Below, piece after piece: positions 34,268 to 45,290 of a stretch of 64,000 bases of DNA. Each line of letters begins with the position of its first letter. The stretch's first letter is position 1. The stretch is taken from contig JAUCBJ010002461.1 of NCBI GenBank assembly GCA_032718475.1, forward strand, positions 1 to 64,000, read 5' to 3'. The notes below the pieces were generated by a model, which had not been told where the DNA came from, did not search any database, and saw nothing but the letters and a program-made list of their open reading frames with translations. This stretch comes from Nemertoderma westbladi (taxonomy: Eukaryota > Xenacoelomorpha > Nemertodermatida > Nemertodermatidae). Position numbers and translations under genes: made by a program.

Positions 34268-35190
34268 TTAATTCATTAGGCGCGATTTCTTACTGACCAC
34301 ATTACAAGAAGCTCCGGTAACAGCTTTAACAAAGCGCTCACAAGACTGATTGTGAAGTGGATATTCAGGTGATGGTTGAAGATTACCAACGAGCCCACAA
34401 ATCTCATTATCAGTAAGTTTCAATAAGCATGGAGGTTGAGATATTTCAGTCGTTTGCCAATCGATCATTTCGTAATAGTTATCAGCATCCATGATCAATT
34501 TGGGAATCTTAAACTGACGGACTTCATTAGTGACTGTGCGACTGCATGCCTTCAAAATCTCCTAGATCGCGAAAATGTGCCCATTCATCAAAAACCATAG
34601 AAAATAAAATACTTTCAGGGTGAGCATAATAAGCATTTCGGGTAATAACTTTATCAACAACAAGTCTATGCTTGTCATGCAAATATCTACTCCATTGTAA
34701 TAATAAAAAGTAATGTTTAGCCCCATTTGTCAACTGCCAATCACTTTTGACTAAAAACAGAATAGGTGCATAAACCCTGACAATAAACGTTGTCATTACA
34801 ATTAGATTTTCGTCTGGATTCTCAGTTGAAATATATAAACGGCAAATACGGCTGGCTAAAGTTACCCACCTAGCTTGGCTTAATTTCCCTGGTTTCAGTA
34901 AGCTAAGCTTCATTGGACAATCTTGTATAAATACAGCTGATCAGGAGGGCTCAGCGAATCAGCAGCATTTGCATCCATCCTACAAAAATTGGGAGATGAA
35001 ATGCATTCAAAAGTTGTTAGAGTTAATTTGGAAACATCACAAGCGACCAATTTCCCAATTGGACTTTTAAACACATTAGGTATAGCTGTTAATCCATCAA
35101 TATAAAAATACAAGTGTCTCAAGGAAAGTTCATTGAGATGTAAAAAACAAACAGCCCATTGAGGTGAATTATGTGCTGTGAATTATATGA
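34268..35190 (-). pseudogene. Broken gene of a widespread uncharacterised family
   Basis: Three minus-strand frames join into one protein of about 300 residues with two mutually compensating frame changes (near 34912 and 34550). Landmarks in order are LRHLYFYIDGLTAIPN, FKSPIGKLVACD, SQARWVTLASRICRLYIS, VYAPILFLVKS, RNAYYAHPESILF, VRQFKIPKL and YPLHNQSCERFVKAVT. I recognise this layout from large sets of uncharacterised, probably mobile-element-associated proteins in invertebrate genomes but cannot name its biochemical function. The upstream part is cut off where the LINE at 35.19 kb abuts it (WAVCFLHLNELSLRHLYFY is still readable just before). Confidence 0.6.
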
Positions 35191-35330
35191 ATGCTGTGCC
35201 GGCTTGTCGACAAAATTGTGCCCCCACAACTCCCTATCACCCATGACATTTGCTAGATCATCCGCATCTTCAAGGCCAGTGTCCTTTAAGATGCGACTCA
35301 AGAAAGTCGTGGGCTGTCCACCATGCTTAT

Positions 35331-36968
35331 TCACTCCATGAGGCTGCCAAAGTACAAGATTGTGCACTGGCTGGTCCTTGAAGCAATGTCCTGCAAACGG
35401 AGGCGATTTTGTTCTAGTGTCAAGCTTGGGGGAACCAAAGAGACTCCTCCAATTCTATATAGTGTCTGGTTGGAGATGTGTGAATTGTACTTGACACAAT
35501 GAACCCAGCGCAGCATTCTTGTGAATGTGCCATCCAGAGATTTGGTGTCCTCATCAGTTAGAGCCCAGCATGGACTTCCATAGAGGAGTACTGGAACTAC
35601 TGCTGCTCTAAATAATCGGACCTTAAGTTTCCAATTAATTCTCGGTGACTTCCAAATCCTGGAAAGCCTATTCAAGGCTGCCCATGCCTTTCCCTTACAT
35701 ATTCGAAGGTCCTCACCTGACTTGCGGATCCATGATCCCAGGTAACAGAAGTCATCCACATGCTCAAGCATACCATCCTTTGAGCTTATGCTCATCCGAT
35801 CAGAGACTTGCTGAGGACTTTCAAAGTTAACTGTCAAAATTTTGGTCTTTCTGGAGTTAATAAAAAGACCAACACTAGAAGCAGCATGTTCTAATGAGCT
35901 GAGGAGCCGTTGGGCTCCCTCTAATGATTCTGAGAGTACTCCTAAGTCATCAGCAAAGTCTAGATCAGTTAGGTACTTGGCAGGATTTCCTCGACTTCTG
36001 GAGCCAGTAGGTGGAGTTATCATCACCCCATCATCATTATGATGATCTAAGGACATGCGTAGAACATAGTCAACCACAATAATGAACAAGAATGGTGCAA
36101 GTGTGTCTCCTTGGAGGACGCCCCATAACACTTCAAATGGTTCTGTGTCACCGTCAACAGTAGACACAAATGTTGTCGAACCATCGTATACTGATCTCAT
36201 TGCTGCAATAATTTCATCAGGAATCCCATATAATGAAAGTATGCTGAACATACGTGAGCGACAGACTGAATCAAAGGCCTTGAAGAAGTCAACAAAGATA
36301 ACAGCCAGATGCCTGTCTTTCTTTTTTGATAATTCTTCAATTATCCTTCTAAGTGCCAAAATGGGCTCCATGGTCCCACGACCTTTACGGAACCCATTCT
36401 GATTTCCACGGAGCAGTCTCTCAATGGGATTCCTGATGCGATTTAATATAATTCTATTGTATAGCTTTGCAGCAATTGAGATCAATGAGATTCCCCGAAA
36501 AGAACCATAGAGTGTTAGGTTGCCCTTCTTGGGAACTGGCACCAACTTATTTGTTTTAATTTCTTGTGGGACTCTTGTTGTTCGGTACATGTCTACTATG
36601 ATGGGATAGATGAGCTTTAAACACTCAGGTATTTTAAAGACCTCAGGGGGAACACCATCTACTCCACTGGTACGATTGGTCTTAATGCTCTTTGCAGCAG
36701 CCTTCACTTCTGCAAAGGAGATATCGCCAATGGGAATATCTGGGAGTACAGACTCAGACACTTTTACCTCTATAAAGTTATCAGGCAATACCCTGTCATT
36801 ATTGAGGAGCTTTCCAAAGTGGGATTTCCAACCATTGAGGCGATTGGCTGGTGATTCAGCCTTAACCTTGGTGGTTTGTTGGCTTTTCCGCCCAGTGAGC
36901 AAATTGATCGATTTCCATGCCTGGGATGATTGCCTGCTGTCGTCAGCATCATTGATGGCATCAACCTG
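35331..36968 (-). pseudogene. LINE reverse transcriptase
   Basis: Long frame with RT motifs in order: LVPVPKKGN and FRGISLI (motif 2 region), VIFVDFFKAFDSV (catalytic Asp), GVLQGDTLAPFLF, DLDFADDLGVL (FADD in place of YADD), then HVDDFCYLGSWI and LLYGSPCWALT. Copying of LINE RNA at the nicked target is the known role of the family. The frame breaks at about 35360 within the RLRLQDIASR region, and the remaining C-terminus (LVLWQPHG...DRELW) continues in another frame to about 35190. It is nearly complete but not intact. Confidence 0.88.
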
Positions 36969-37745
36969 TTAGTTTATTAGCTCCTGTAGATTAACAGAGT
37001 ACTGCCTGTTCAGGGACCTAGATGCAGCCTTAACTGCATTCTTGGCCGCTGTAGTCTGTTTGAGTCGGGACTCTTTCTGTGCCTTATGAAGGTCATTTCG
37101 GCACTTCTGAATTTTGTTGTCAGTCCAGGGGGCCCTTTTCCTGTTTCGAGGGTATACAGGAACTGTTTCTGCAGCTGCTAACTTAACTGCTTCTGTAAAG
37201 GCAGTATAGCCCTCACAGTGATCTGCCGCCTCAGAGGCAAGAGCCTCATACCTGTTCCTCAGCTGTAGTGTGAAGCTGGATCTCACACTTGGCTGTTGCA
37301 ACAGAGAGGACCAGTCATGCCGCGGCAAGGCAGATTTCGTTGTTCTGCTAGCACGCAGACTAAGTCTTACCTTGGCCACAATAAGGCGGTGATCACTGGA
37401 GAAGGGTCGAAGTGGAAATGCATTACAGTCTTGTATAGAGCTCCTGTATTTCCTACGAAACAGAATATGGTCTATCTGGGACTTGTGACCACTGGGTCCA
37501 CTATGAGTCCATAGCTTTCCAGTTCGCTTCTTGAACTGGGTTCCAGCCAAAAACAATCCATTTCCAGAGATAAAAATCCTGAAGATGGACAGTATTTCGG
37601 TTAACACTATTGCTATAGACCCAGGGCGATGTAGGTGATTGATGCAGACTTGCATTAAAGTCTCCCAGGAATGTTAACAATGCATGCTGATCCACTCCAT
37701 CAGTAGCTGCTTGTAGATTGTGGTAGAAATTTCCCACCTCCTCTA
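36969..37745 (-). pseudogene. LINE AP-endonuclease domain (C-terminal part)
   Basis: Two overlapping frames carry LLTFLGDFNA (37.6-37.7 kb), then SQIDHIL and SDHRLIVAKV. These are the GDFN and SDH signature motifs of the exonuclease-endonuclease-phosphatase fold used by APE-type LINEs to nick target DNA. A frameshift separates the first motif from the others near 37600, and the N-terminal catalytic part is missing. An in-frame TAA at about 36969 separates this piece from the RT, which is otherwise in the same frame. Confidence 0.85.
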
Positions 37746-37885
37746 CGACCTTCACGGAACCCATTCTGATTTCCACGGAGCAGTCTCTCAATGGGATCCC
37801 TGATGCGATTTAATAGAATTCTATTGTATAGCTTTGCAGCAATCGAGATCAATGAAATTCCCCGAAAAGAACCATAGAGTGTTAG
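37746..37885 (-). repeat. Extra 140-bp RT fragment at LINE 5' end
   Basis: Gap-free match to 36379-36518 (RLLRGNQNGFRKGRG region of the RT) in the same orientation with a few base differences. It meets the endonuclease sequence at a shared GGTCGT. Beyond 37885 the match stops abruptly. Confidence 0.88.
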
Positions 37886-38717
37886 AATAGATAGTTATTT
37901 AAGCTTAGAGCTTACTTAAAACTGCCTTCGGGGTCTACTACATATCCTCGACCAGGACATTCCGACAGTAGGTTCCCTGAACGAAACCGAAGGTATAGTG
38001 GGAAGGAGATCAATATTTACTAGATGAGCCCCTAAGAAGCAGTTAAGGCCTTCCGATATTCTCACCCCTAAGACGGAAGTAATTTATATGACTGAAATAA
38101 CTTGGTATACCTTACTCGTTAACAATTTCACTGAGCTCGCTGGCTATCATTGGATTTGGAGCTGGGATAACGCAGATTCCTGCATGTGAAACACAAACCC
38201 GCCTGGCTGTGAGTGTCTGTGGTCACCCAGACAATGTTGAAACCAGGTCTGTTTTCCAGCAAGCTCTTAGAATTTGCTGTTGGTGTTCTACTAGACGCGC
38301 TATTTGGTGGAATTCTAACTAATTATTTCGGATTCCAAATTGCAGCTTCACATACACTTCACATAGCTTCACAACACTAAAGGAAAACACAGCAGTCGAC
38401 CGCTGTGTTTTCGTTTAGTGTATCCTTAAAGTACCGTAACGATAAATTACACCTAATTGCGTTGCCCTATTTTATATTTAATGTGTTTATTATGTATCAG
38501 AGTATTTACTCCATTTATAGTTTTGCTTTGTTTGCTTTCTTGCTCTTGCAATCTCTATGTTATTTTATGGCTGATGATGATTAAAGTTTAAATCGAGACA
38601 TTCCGCGCACATTATATTGATAATTTTAGTAATGATAACTTCATTCTTCCCAACAACGCTTGTTTTGTTATTCATTTTCCGAATTCGATATCCGAAGGGA
38701 TCCTCTATTACTGAAGA
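37886..38717. other. Unassigned spacer with a near-perfect palindrome
   Basis: No gene found. It contains a 46-bp inverted repeat at 38375-38420 (separate entry) and TTGCTTTGTTTGCTTT near 38524, resembling the tail of the SINE at 13.6 kb without its body. Confidence 0.45.
38375..38420. repeat. 46-bp imperfect palindrome
   Basis: The left arm starts CACTAAAGGAAAACACAGC and the right arm is its complement, pairing at 21 of 23 positions around a GTCGAC-like centre with no loop. It could extrude as a cruciform or be the fused terminal repeats of a small DNA element. Confidence 0.85.
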
Positions 38718-38835
38718 TCAAAATTATTACAGTGAACCTTTAAAGCCCTCAAGAAATGTCTGATCGTAAGGGCATAAACTCCAGGGAAGGCTTGCTTGAG
38801 AATGTGGATGACTTCTGATACTTGGGATCATGTAT
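38718..38835 (+). pseudogene. Relic of APE-type LINE reverse transcriptase
   Basis: DNA and translated similarity to 15140-15250 of the LINE fragment: a LLENVDDF-stop-YLGSC reading parallels MLEHVDDFCYLGS. A stop codon replaces the Cys. Only about 120 bp are alignable, so it is an old copy of the same family on the plus strand. Confidence 0.75.
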
Positions 38836-39742
38836 TATGGTTTAATTTATGGCTTGTAGCTAAAGAATGAAAACGAAAATAAAAATTATGTCTCACCCAC
38901 AATTTGTATAAAAATGGTACCTGAGTTACGTACGACACTAATTTCCCGGACATGTGTACAGTGCTAGAGTAGAAGTCAAGTATGCGCTTGCCCAAGTCAC
39001 TGGTGGTATCATAATGTTAAAATATTGCAGGTATCGAGGCAATATCGAAGTAGATAGGGTTGAATTACAGGTTCATTGTGCTAACAGTCGATTTAGTAGG
39101 TAGTAGTACGGTACTGTGGTATGTACTGTAGCTTCACTGTTTGTAAGTAGATTCCATAGAATTTGATAAAGCCCTGTTGGGTGAAATATTATTGTAACTT
39201 TATTTATTGAAAGATTCTATAAATTTAATTATACGTAACGCAACATCTATGACTTGTTATTATTTCTCTTTACCGAACCTTCCATTAAGATATAGCTGCA
39301 ATAGTCACTTAGAAAAGATCCCCCATTCCTGCAATATAGAGTAGAAGTCAATGCATCCTTTAATGGCGGTGCCCCACAATGGCCATCGTTTTCAAAACAT
39401 AAACTCCGTACTCATCTGTGGGATTCTGCCATGAAAATTAATGGCAAATTCAATCTGCTGTGAATTTTCATGGAAGATTCCTATTGGCTTTTTAAAATAT
39501 TTAAAGTAGAGCTTATCAATCTAGCAAAAAAAGGGGGTCAACACATAACAAATACGCAATTCATCCAAACCAATAATTGTTATTCTATCTACATACAGTA
39601 GTTACCAATTTAGTTTCCGGAGCAACGGAAATTTGTATAATATTTTCCTCATTCAAACCTCATCAAACTGGCGCAGTGGCGGTACGGCTAATGTCACACA
39701 TTACGGAAAGTCGAGGTACGGCTACTCAAAAAGTTGCGTTAC
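38836..39742. other. Unassigned spacer
   Basis: AT-rich, no gene recognised. A short repeated TTGCGTTACGGCTAAT motif (about 39665-39765, three imperfect copies) leads into the inverted arm. Confidence 0.45.
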
Positions 39743-39907
39743 GGCTAATTGTTGCGTTACGGCTAATCTATTGTCTTGGTTTTACATAGGGAATCATTAT
39801 CAATATTATTCTATGGTGTTTACGTACAGATGAGAAAGATTCGAAAAATTTAATGTAATAATGTTTTACAGCATGGGAATATCCAGGGGGGGGGGGGGGG
39901 GGGGGGG
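39743..39907 (+). repeat. Inverted arm, left (ends in G tract)
   Basis: About 165 bp matching the reverse complement of 45139-45290, from GGCTAATTG through ATAGGGAATCATTATCAA to CAGCATGGGA and a terminal run of 22 G. The two arms enclose the BEL/Pao pol gene and face each other, so they are not its LTRs, which would be direct repeats. Confidence 0.88.
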
Positions 39908-40729
39908 ATTTTAACTAAAAAAACTTAATTTATTAATTTATTAATTATTGTATTATTTTTGTTGTATTGAGTACCACAGTACACAGTACCATATAGGTAA
40001 ATTTGTCGAAAGTATATCAGTATTTTGCCGAAATATTGCACTTTGAATTTATAATCAAATCAAAAGTATATAAAACTAAAGCTCTTGAATTAGCCAGTCA
40101 TCGCCCGCGTATGGCATTTGGTTCGGTGGTGGGGTAGATTGGAATGGTTTGGCCACGGAGGGGTGGATGGGGTTGGTAAGAAATGGTCGTTTGGTCGAAG
40201 GGGTCGTTTGGGGGTGGGTTGGGAAGAAAGGGTTCGGTCCCGAAGGGGTGGTTCGGGGGTGGGTTGGAATGGTTCGGCGGCGAAGGGGTGGTTCACTACA
40301 CCAACATGCCAGTCAGGATCACGACCCCCTCCCAATGCAGCTGGACTTACAACTGGGTGATTGGCGGCTGGAAGGACGGCCATTGCCTGCTTGTCAGTCC
40401 CCAAACAGAACGCCATATTGTTAAAATATCCATAATGGCAGAATGGTCGCAGTTGCAGTTCTCATATTATTGCTATATGATATATATACTGATATAGGCT
40501 AATACGTACAAAAAGCTTACTTGAGACCGGTATACAGCTCAATACAGCAGCACCACAATACAATACATCACCCAACACCGTAATACCAAGTATCAAGAAA
40601 AAGTAAGGGAACTTAGGTCATTTTATCAGTTTGAACTCGTAATAGTACAATATTTACGACACTCCCACGAAAGGAAATACTACCGGACCGGTGATGACTT
40701 TGTCTTGATTCAAGTTTAATTTATTTCTA
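39908..40729. other. Spacer with G-rich repeats
   Basis: Downstream (minus sense) of the BEL integrase. The G-rich block at 40120-40300 repeats GAAGGGGTGGTTCGGGGGTG, with many GGGG runs. No LTR or polypurine tract belonging to the BEL element was recognised. Confidence 0.5.
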
Positions 40730-42404
40730 CTAACACAATCCTTCCGCTATTAATTTCTTAGCTCTCTCCGCAGCTTTTCTTTTAGGTCGTTGACATTCAC
40801 GGTCATTAATGGTATGTTTTGAAATACGGGAATCAGAAGAGTTAGTATTCTTATTCATCACAGAGTTTGGTTCAATACATCTCTCGTTTAATTCCAATGG
40901 AAACAACATGTTAATTGGTCGAGTTACTCGACTTACTTTTACCTTCCTTTTATTCTCGATAACAAATCTCACAACAGCACTTCTAACTTCTTCATCATTA
41001 CTGGTGTTCAAAGAATCAATAACTGCCAGTTTCCAACGTCCTCGTGGCCCATCATCCTTTATCAAAACAATATCTCCAATTTGTGGTTTATCTACCAACT
41101 GTCCCTTTCTACCCTTATGGTCAGTTTGTGTTCGCTCTTGGAGACTATGTAAATATTCGTCATAGAAAGCTTTCCAGACAGAATCAATATGTTCCTTTCC
41201 ATGAGTCCATGCACTAATCAAACTTTCCTTAAGTGTCGGAATGGCTGGTTGATAATTTGAATCTCTTAATACATCTTCATAGGATCCACATTCTAAAAAT
41301 GCACCTAAGAAATCATTTGGACATAAAGTATACCCTGAGTCTATATCATTTCCTACATATAGCAGAGGTCGACTATTTATTATAGGTTCAATTTCTAATA
41401 ACAGGCATTCAAGTTGCCTTATAGTCAAGCACGTCTTTCGTAGTAATTTCTTTAAGATCTTTTTTATCAAGCCAATAAGCCTTTCATAAAAGCCACCCAT
41501 CCAAGGGGACATTTCAGGGATAAATCGCCACTTTATGCCGTCACTTAACACAGCTTCCAATACAGATCGTGCCAGTTTAAATTGAGAAGCATTATCAGAT
41601 ATGAACATTGATATCTTCCCTGATCTCGCTTTAAATCGCCTAAAACAAAATAAAAACTCTTCAGTTCCTTGGTCTCGAACTAATTCCAATCTAACACCTC
41701 GAGTAGCCATGCATGTAAACAGACAAATCCAAATCTTTTGGACTTCGTTTGCATCGTTTCTTCCGAATAGTGGTCCCATATAATCCAATCCAGAATATTC
41801 AAAGGGAAGTGATCTCATAATACGCTCCTTTGGCAATGGAGCTATCGGAGGAAGTTTATATGATTGCCCATCTACCTTTTTACACATTATACATTTCAAT
41901 AATATTGATCGAACAACAGATCTTCCATGTATTATCCAAAAATGTCTTCTAACTAAAGCCAAAGTATGTGATACACCAACATGGAAGTTTAATTTATGTA
42001 CTCTTTCTACCAATAATTTTGTAAACCATGATCTTTTCGGGAGTAATATCGGGAAACCATTTAATGGTTCAGCATAAGTGAATCGTCCCCTGCATCGAAT
42101 AATATCATCATTATCAATAAAACAACCTAATGCTCGCTTCAACTCGTTCGTCTCATTATGGTTAATTGCATGTATCATGTCGCCGAACAAGATCATTATT
42201 TATCTGCAAACGTTTAGATTTTGGAGTAATGAACCGTAAAATGTAAACCATTACCCGAATCGCATTTGACAGATTTGAATATTTGTTTCCAAATTCTTCT
42301 AAAAATTTCCATTCAGTGTTCTCTCTATATTCTTGTTTTTTTCTGAGGATGGGCAAGTAATGACATACTGTAAAACTCCTTTGCCGGTTTTGACGCCTCA
42401 TCAC
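40730..42404 (-). pseudogene. BEL/Pao integrase, element 1
   Basis: The main frame (40730-42196) starts within the pre-integrase linker. It has a zinc-binding HHCC region (HVGVSHTLALVRRHFW...CIMCKK), then the catalytic core with GLDYMGPLF (first Asp), FISDNASQFK (second Asp) and GGFYERLIG (Glu), and a C-terminal domain around IGDIVLIKDDGPRGRWKLA typical of BEL/Pao. It inserts the cDNA into the genome. It is joined to the upstream pol frame by a short stretch in a third frame (42162-42404), so two frameshifts (near 42180 and 42360) break the polyprotein. Otherwise the core residues are present. Confidence 0.9.
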
Positions 42405-44736
42405 ATAGTTTAATATACTCGGGTGTTATTGGAGGAAGTTTTGTTGACTCCCACTCATTCGGGTCACATGAAAGCCACTCTGGCCCCTTCCACCAAATCT
42501 TATTGTCAATCAATTCGTCAATGGAACAACCTCGACTTGCAATATCTGAAGGGTTGTCCTTTGAAATAACATATCTGAATTCGTAACCAGTATTTCGAAT
42601 ATCATGCAGTCGTCTATCTACAAATGCCCCTATTTGCTTTTTAGATTTCAGCCAATAAAGTACACATAGTGAGTCAGAAAATATAATAGTATCAACAATC
42701 TGGATATTTCGAAGTTGATTTTTGCAGAAAGTTACAGCATTTGATGTTATCCACATGCCAAGAAGTTCAAGTTTTGGAATTGATGGTTGCTGTTTTGTTG
42801 ATTGGTGTTTCTTTGGTTCTATCAGTCGACTTTTAGCAAACACCAACAGTGGTTCATAACGTAATTTGTTACATTCATTTGCATATTCTTTCACCAGAAA
42901 TACACATGTTGCATAAGCCTGGGCAGAAGCATCTCCAAATCCATATAATCGGTAGTTATTTGCAACAGCAGCATAGAAACTTCTATTTAGTTTTACCGCA
43001 TTGATATTAACTATACTATCTAGTAATTTATTCCACTCTACTGACTGTGCAATCGAAAATCGTGCGTCCCAATCAAGTTTTTCTTTCCATAACCTTTGTA
43101 GAAACAGTTTTGTTCGAAGCAATACTGGTGCAAAAAATCCAAGAGGGTCAAATACACTAGAATGTGCTTTCCAAGCCAACCTTTTCGTCCACTCATCTGG
43201 TTTCAACATTTTAAATTTTGATATTGAAAATGTATCATCATTGACATTCCAACATAGGCCTAACACTTTGATAATTTCAGCCATCGATCGATCTTCTGGA
43301 TTCACAATGTCTCTTAATTCTTTGCTATTGGATTGCCAACTTCGTAAATTCATAGATGCTTCTTTAAATATATTCTTTGCTTCAGAATAAAACTCCTTCG
43401 CTTCCTTAACACTATCTACCCCAGTAGCAATGTTATCTGCATATAAGTTATCTTTAATTTGCAGTGCAACTTTAGTTCCCAATGTATTCAGGTGGAATAT
43501 TATTACAGCCAATAATAGACACAAGCTTGTAACAACTCCAAATGGAACTCTCGTAAATCGTAAGACCATTATATTATCTGAAGTACATGTTCTATTTGAG
43601 TCTTTCAACCATATAAATCTCGTCACATCCCTATCTGGAACTTGCAGTCCAACCTGCAAAAATGCCTTTTCTATATCTGCTAATATAGCAATTGGTTTTA
43701 TCCGAAATCGTAAAAGTACACCACATAAGTTTTCTAATAAAACTGGTCCTGAATAAAGGCACTCATTGAGGCTCTTATTTCCTTTTTTTGTTTTAGCACT
43801 TGCATTGTAAACAATTCGTACCTTTGTGGTTTCCTTATCTGGTTTAACCACAGCATGATGTGGGATATAATGTTTCAAATTTGTAGAATTTTCCTTTTTT
43901 ATTTCAACTTCTTCAACAATCCCTTTCGATATTTGATCTTTTATAATATTATCATAATCAGCTAATAATTTTCTATCATTCAATAGTCGTTTATGTACAG
44001 ATTTTAATTGACCTAAGCATAATTCATAGTTGTCGGGTAGATCTCTTGTAAAATCTTCTCGCCTTGGCCAAGTAACAAAATAACGTCCATTTTCAAAGAT
44101 TATAGAGTTGTTAAATTGCCTTAGTGCCTTATCATCATCATTGGCTACACATGATTCCTTTATTCCAAGGGTTTCTAGGTTCCAGAACAGTTCAATATTA
44201 GGTTTCTCTAATACCTTATCCACATATTCACATTGGTCATTTAGTATTGAGTTAAGACATAGTAATGTCATCATTGACTGGTTATCCTTCTGTAAATTAT
44301 TAACTTCCACTCGACCTGATAAGATCCAACCAAATTTAGATTCTAGAAGGCACAAACCGTCATTAACTTGAATTCGTTTTGTGTTTATAAACTCATCATA
44401 ATAATCATTTCCAATCAAAACTTCCATTTGATAATTTCTATCTCGTGAGTTATCAGCTAGGTAGTTGACCTTTTGTTTTAATTCAGCTTCTAAAACTTCA
44501 TCGATGGCGAAACGCCCAACAGTTCCTGTTATCTGTGGCACTACAGCAAATTCTATAGTTTGTGTAAGACCGAATTTTGGTACAATTCCCATTTTAATAA
44601 TTGGAAGTATTTGAGTCTTTATTCTCTCAGACCCAAATGTACACAATAAAAATGTTTCATATCGTTCAGTGTTAGTTATTTTTAGTTTTCGTCTTAAACT
44701 TTCTGATATGTAACTTCTTTTGCTTCCTGAATCCAA
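42325..44736 (-). pseudogene. BEL/Pao protease-RT-RNase H, element 1
   Basis: A continuous frame of 803 codons. The aspartic protease active site DSGSKRSYIS is at the very start, and LIGNDYYDEF (end of the protease-like domain) lies near residue 107. RT follows, with KVRIVYNASAK, ILADIEKAFLQVGL (catalytic Asp) and LYADNIATG (the YxDD-equivalent as YADN, also seen in some BEL elements). RNase H regions include FGDASAQAYA, IPKLELLGMW, IFSDSLCVLYW and SKDNPSDIASRG. The order PR-RT-RH-IN is that of BEL/Pao. The frame begins just before DSG with a stop upstream, and no Gag is attached. Confidence 0.92.
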
Positions 44737-45138
44737 AAATATTCTCGATGTCTAGAAACGTCATCTAATACTACAACAACATCAGACTGGCATCTTTCTT
44801 CCTCGGCTGTAATTTAATTTTTCTTTTCGTCTCTTCTCGTTTGCGGCGACTCTAAGCCTCTCTTGACGTTGACGCCGAAGCGGACATGTAGTCGTTGAAT
44901 GCCTCTTTGGTGGGCATTGCCCACGGTCCAGGTATCGAGCCAGGCGTTGGTTAACAACATCGATACGAAGTAGTGGAATATGTTCCATAAAACCACTCAT
45001 TGCTTCTTTGGCTGCTATTATTGGCTGAAATCCGTATCTGTGCTTGAGGCTGTGACTAAGAATACCATAGAATACAATATTATATTGAATGTGAGGTTGT
45101 CGAAGAACACACAGTATGAAAGACGGTAAAATATCTCC
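44737..45138 (-). other. Upstream remnant of BEL element 1
   Basis: Between the protease and the right inverted arm only a 72-codon basic frame (44782-45000, RLARYLDRGQCPPKRHSTTT) is open. I see no zinc knuckle or Gag pattern. It may be a Gag scrap or unrelated. Confidence 0.3.
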
Positions 45139-45290
45139 CCCCCCCCCCCCCCGGAGACTCCCATGCTGTAAAACATTATTACATTACCTTTTTCGGACCT
45201 CATCTGCACGTAAACACCATAGAATAATATTGATAATGATTCCCTATGTAAAACCAAGACAATAGATTAGCGGTAACGCGACAATTAGCC
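45139..45290 (-). repeat. Inverted arm, right (starts with C tract)
   Basis: Reverse complement of the arm at 39743-39907, with small differences (for example ACGTGCAGATGAGG for ACGTACAGATGAGA). It begins with 15 C, the counterpart of the left arm's G tract. Confidence 0.88.

Larger units (their letters stand above)
35185..37885 (-). mobile_element. APE-type non-LTR retrotransposon, 5' truncated and rearranged
   Basis: Minus-strand LINE with the end of an AP-endonuclease domain, a complete reverse transcriptase and the family's C-terminal region. Its 3' end, after the GCCGGCACAGCATTC landmark, abuts the broken gene at 34.27-35.19 kb. At its 5' side, endonuclease sequence joins at about 37746 to a 140-bp extra piece of RT (37746-37885) matching 36379-36518 in the same orientation, so the 5' end is chimeric. 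Confidence 0.85.

Noticed and set aside
40118-40424. Overlapping Gly/Pro/Trp-rich ORFs near 40.1-40.4 kb
   Set aside because: They arise from a G-rich tandem repeat open in several frames on both strands.
39743-45290. Arms around BEL element 1 as its LTRs
   Set aside because: They are inverted, not direct, and not preceded by a polypurine tract.
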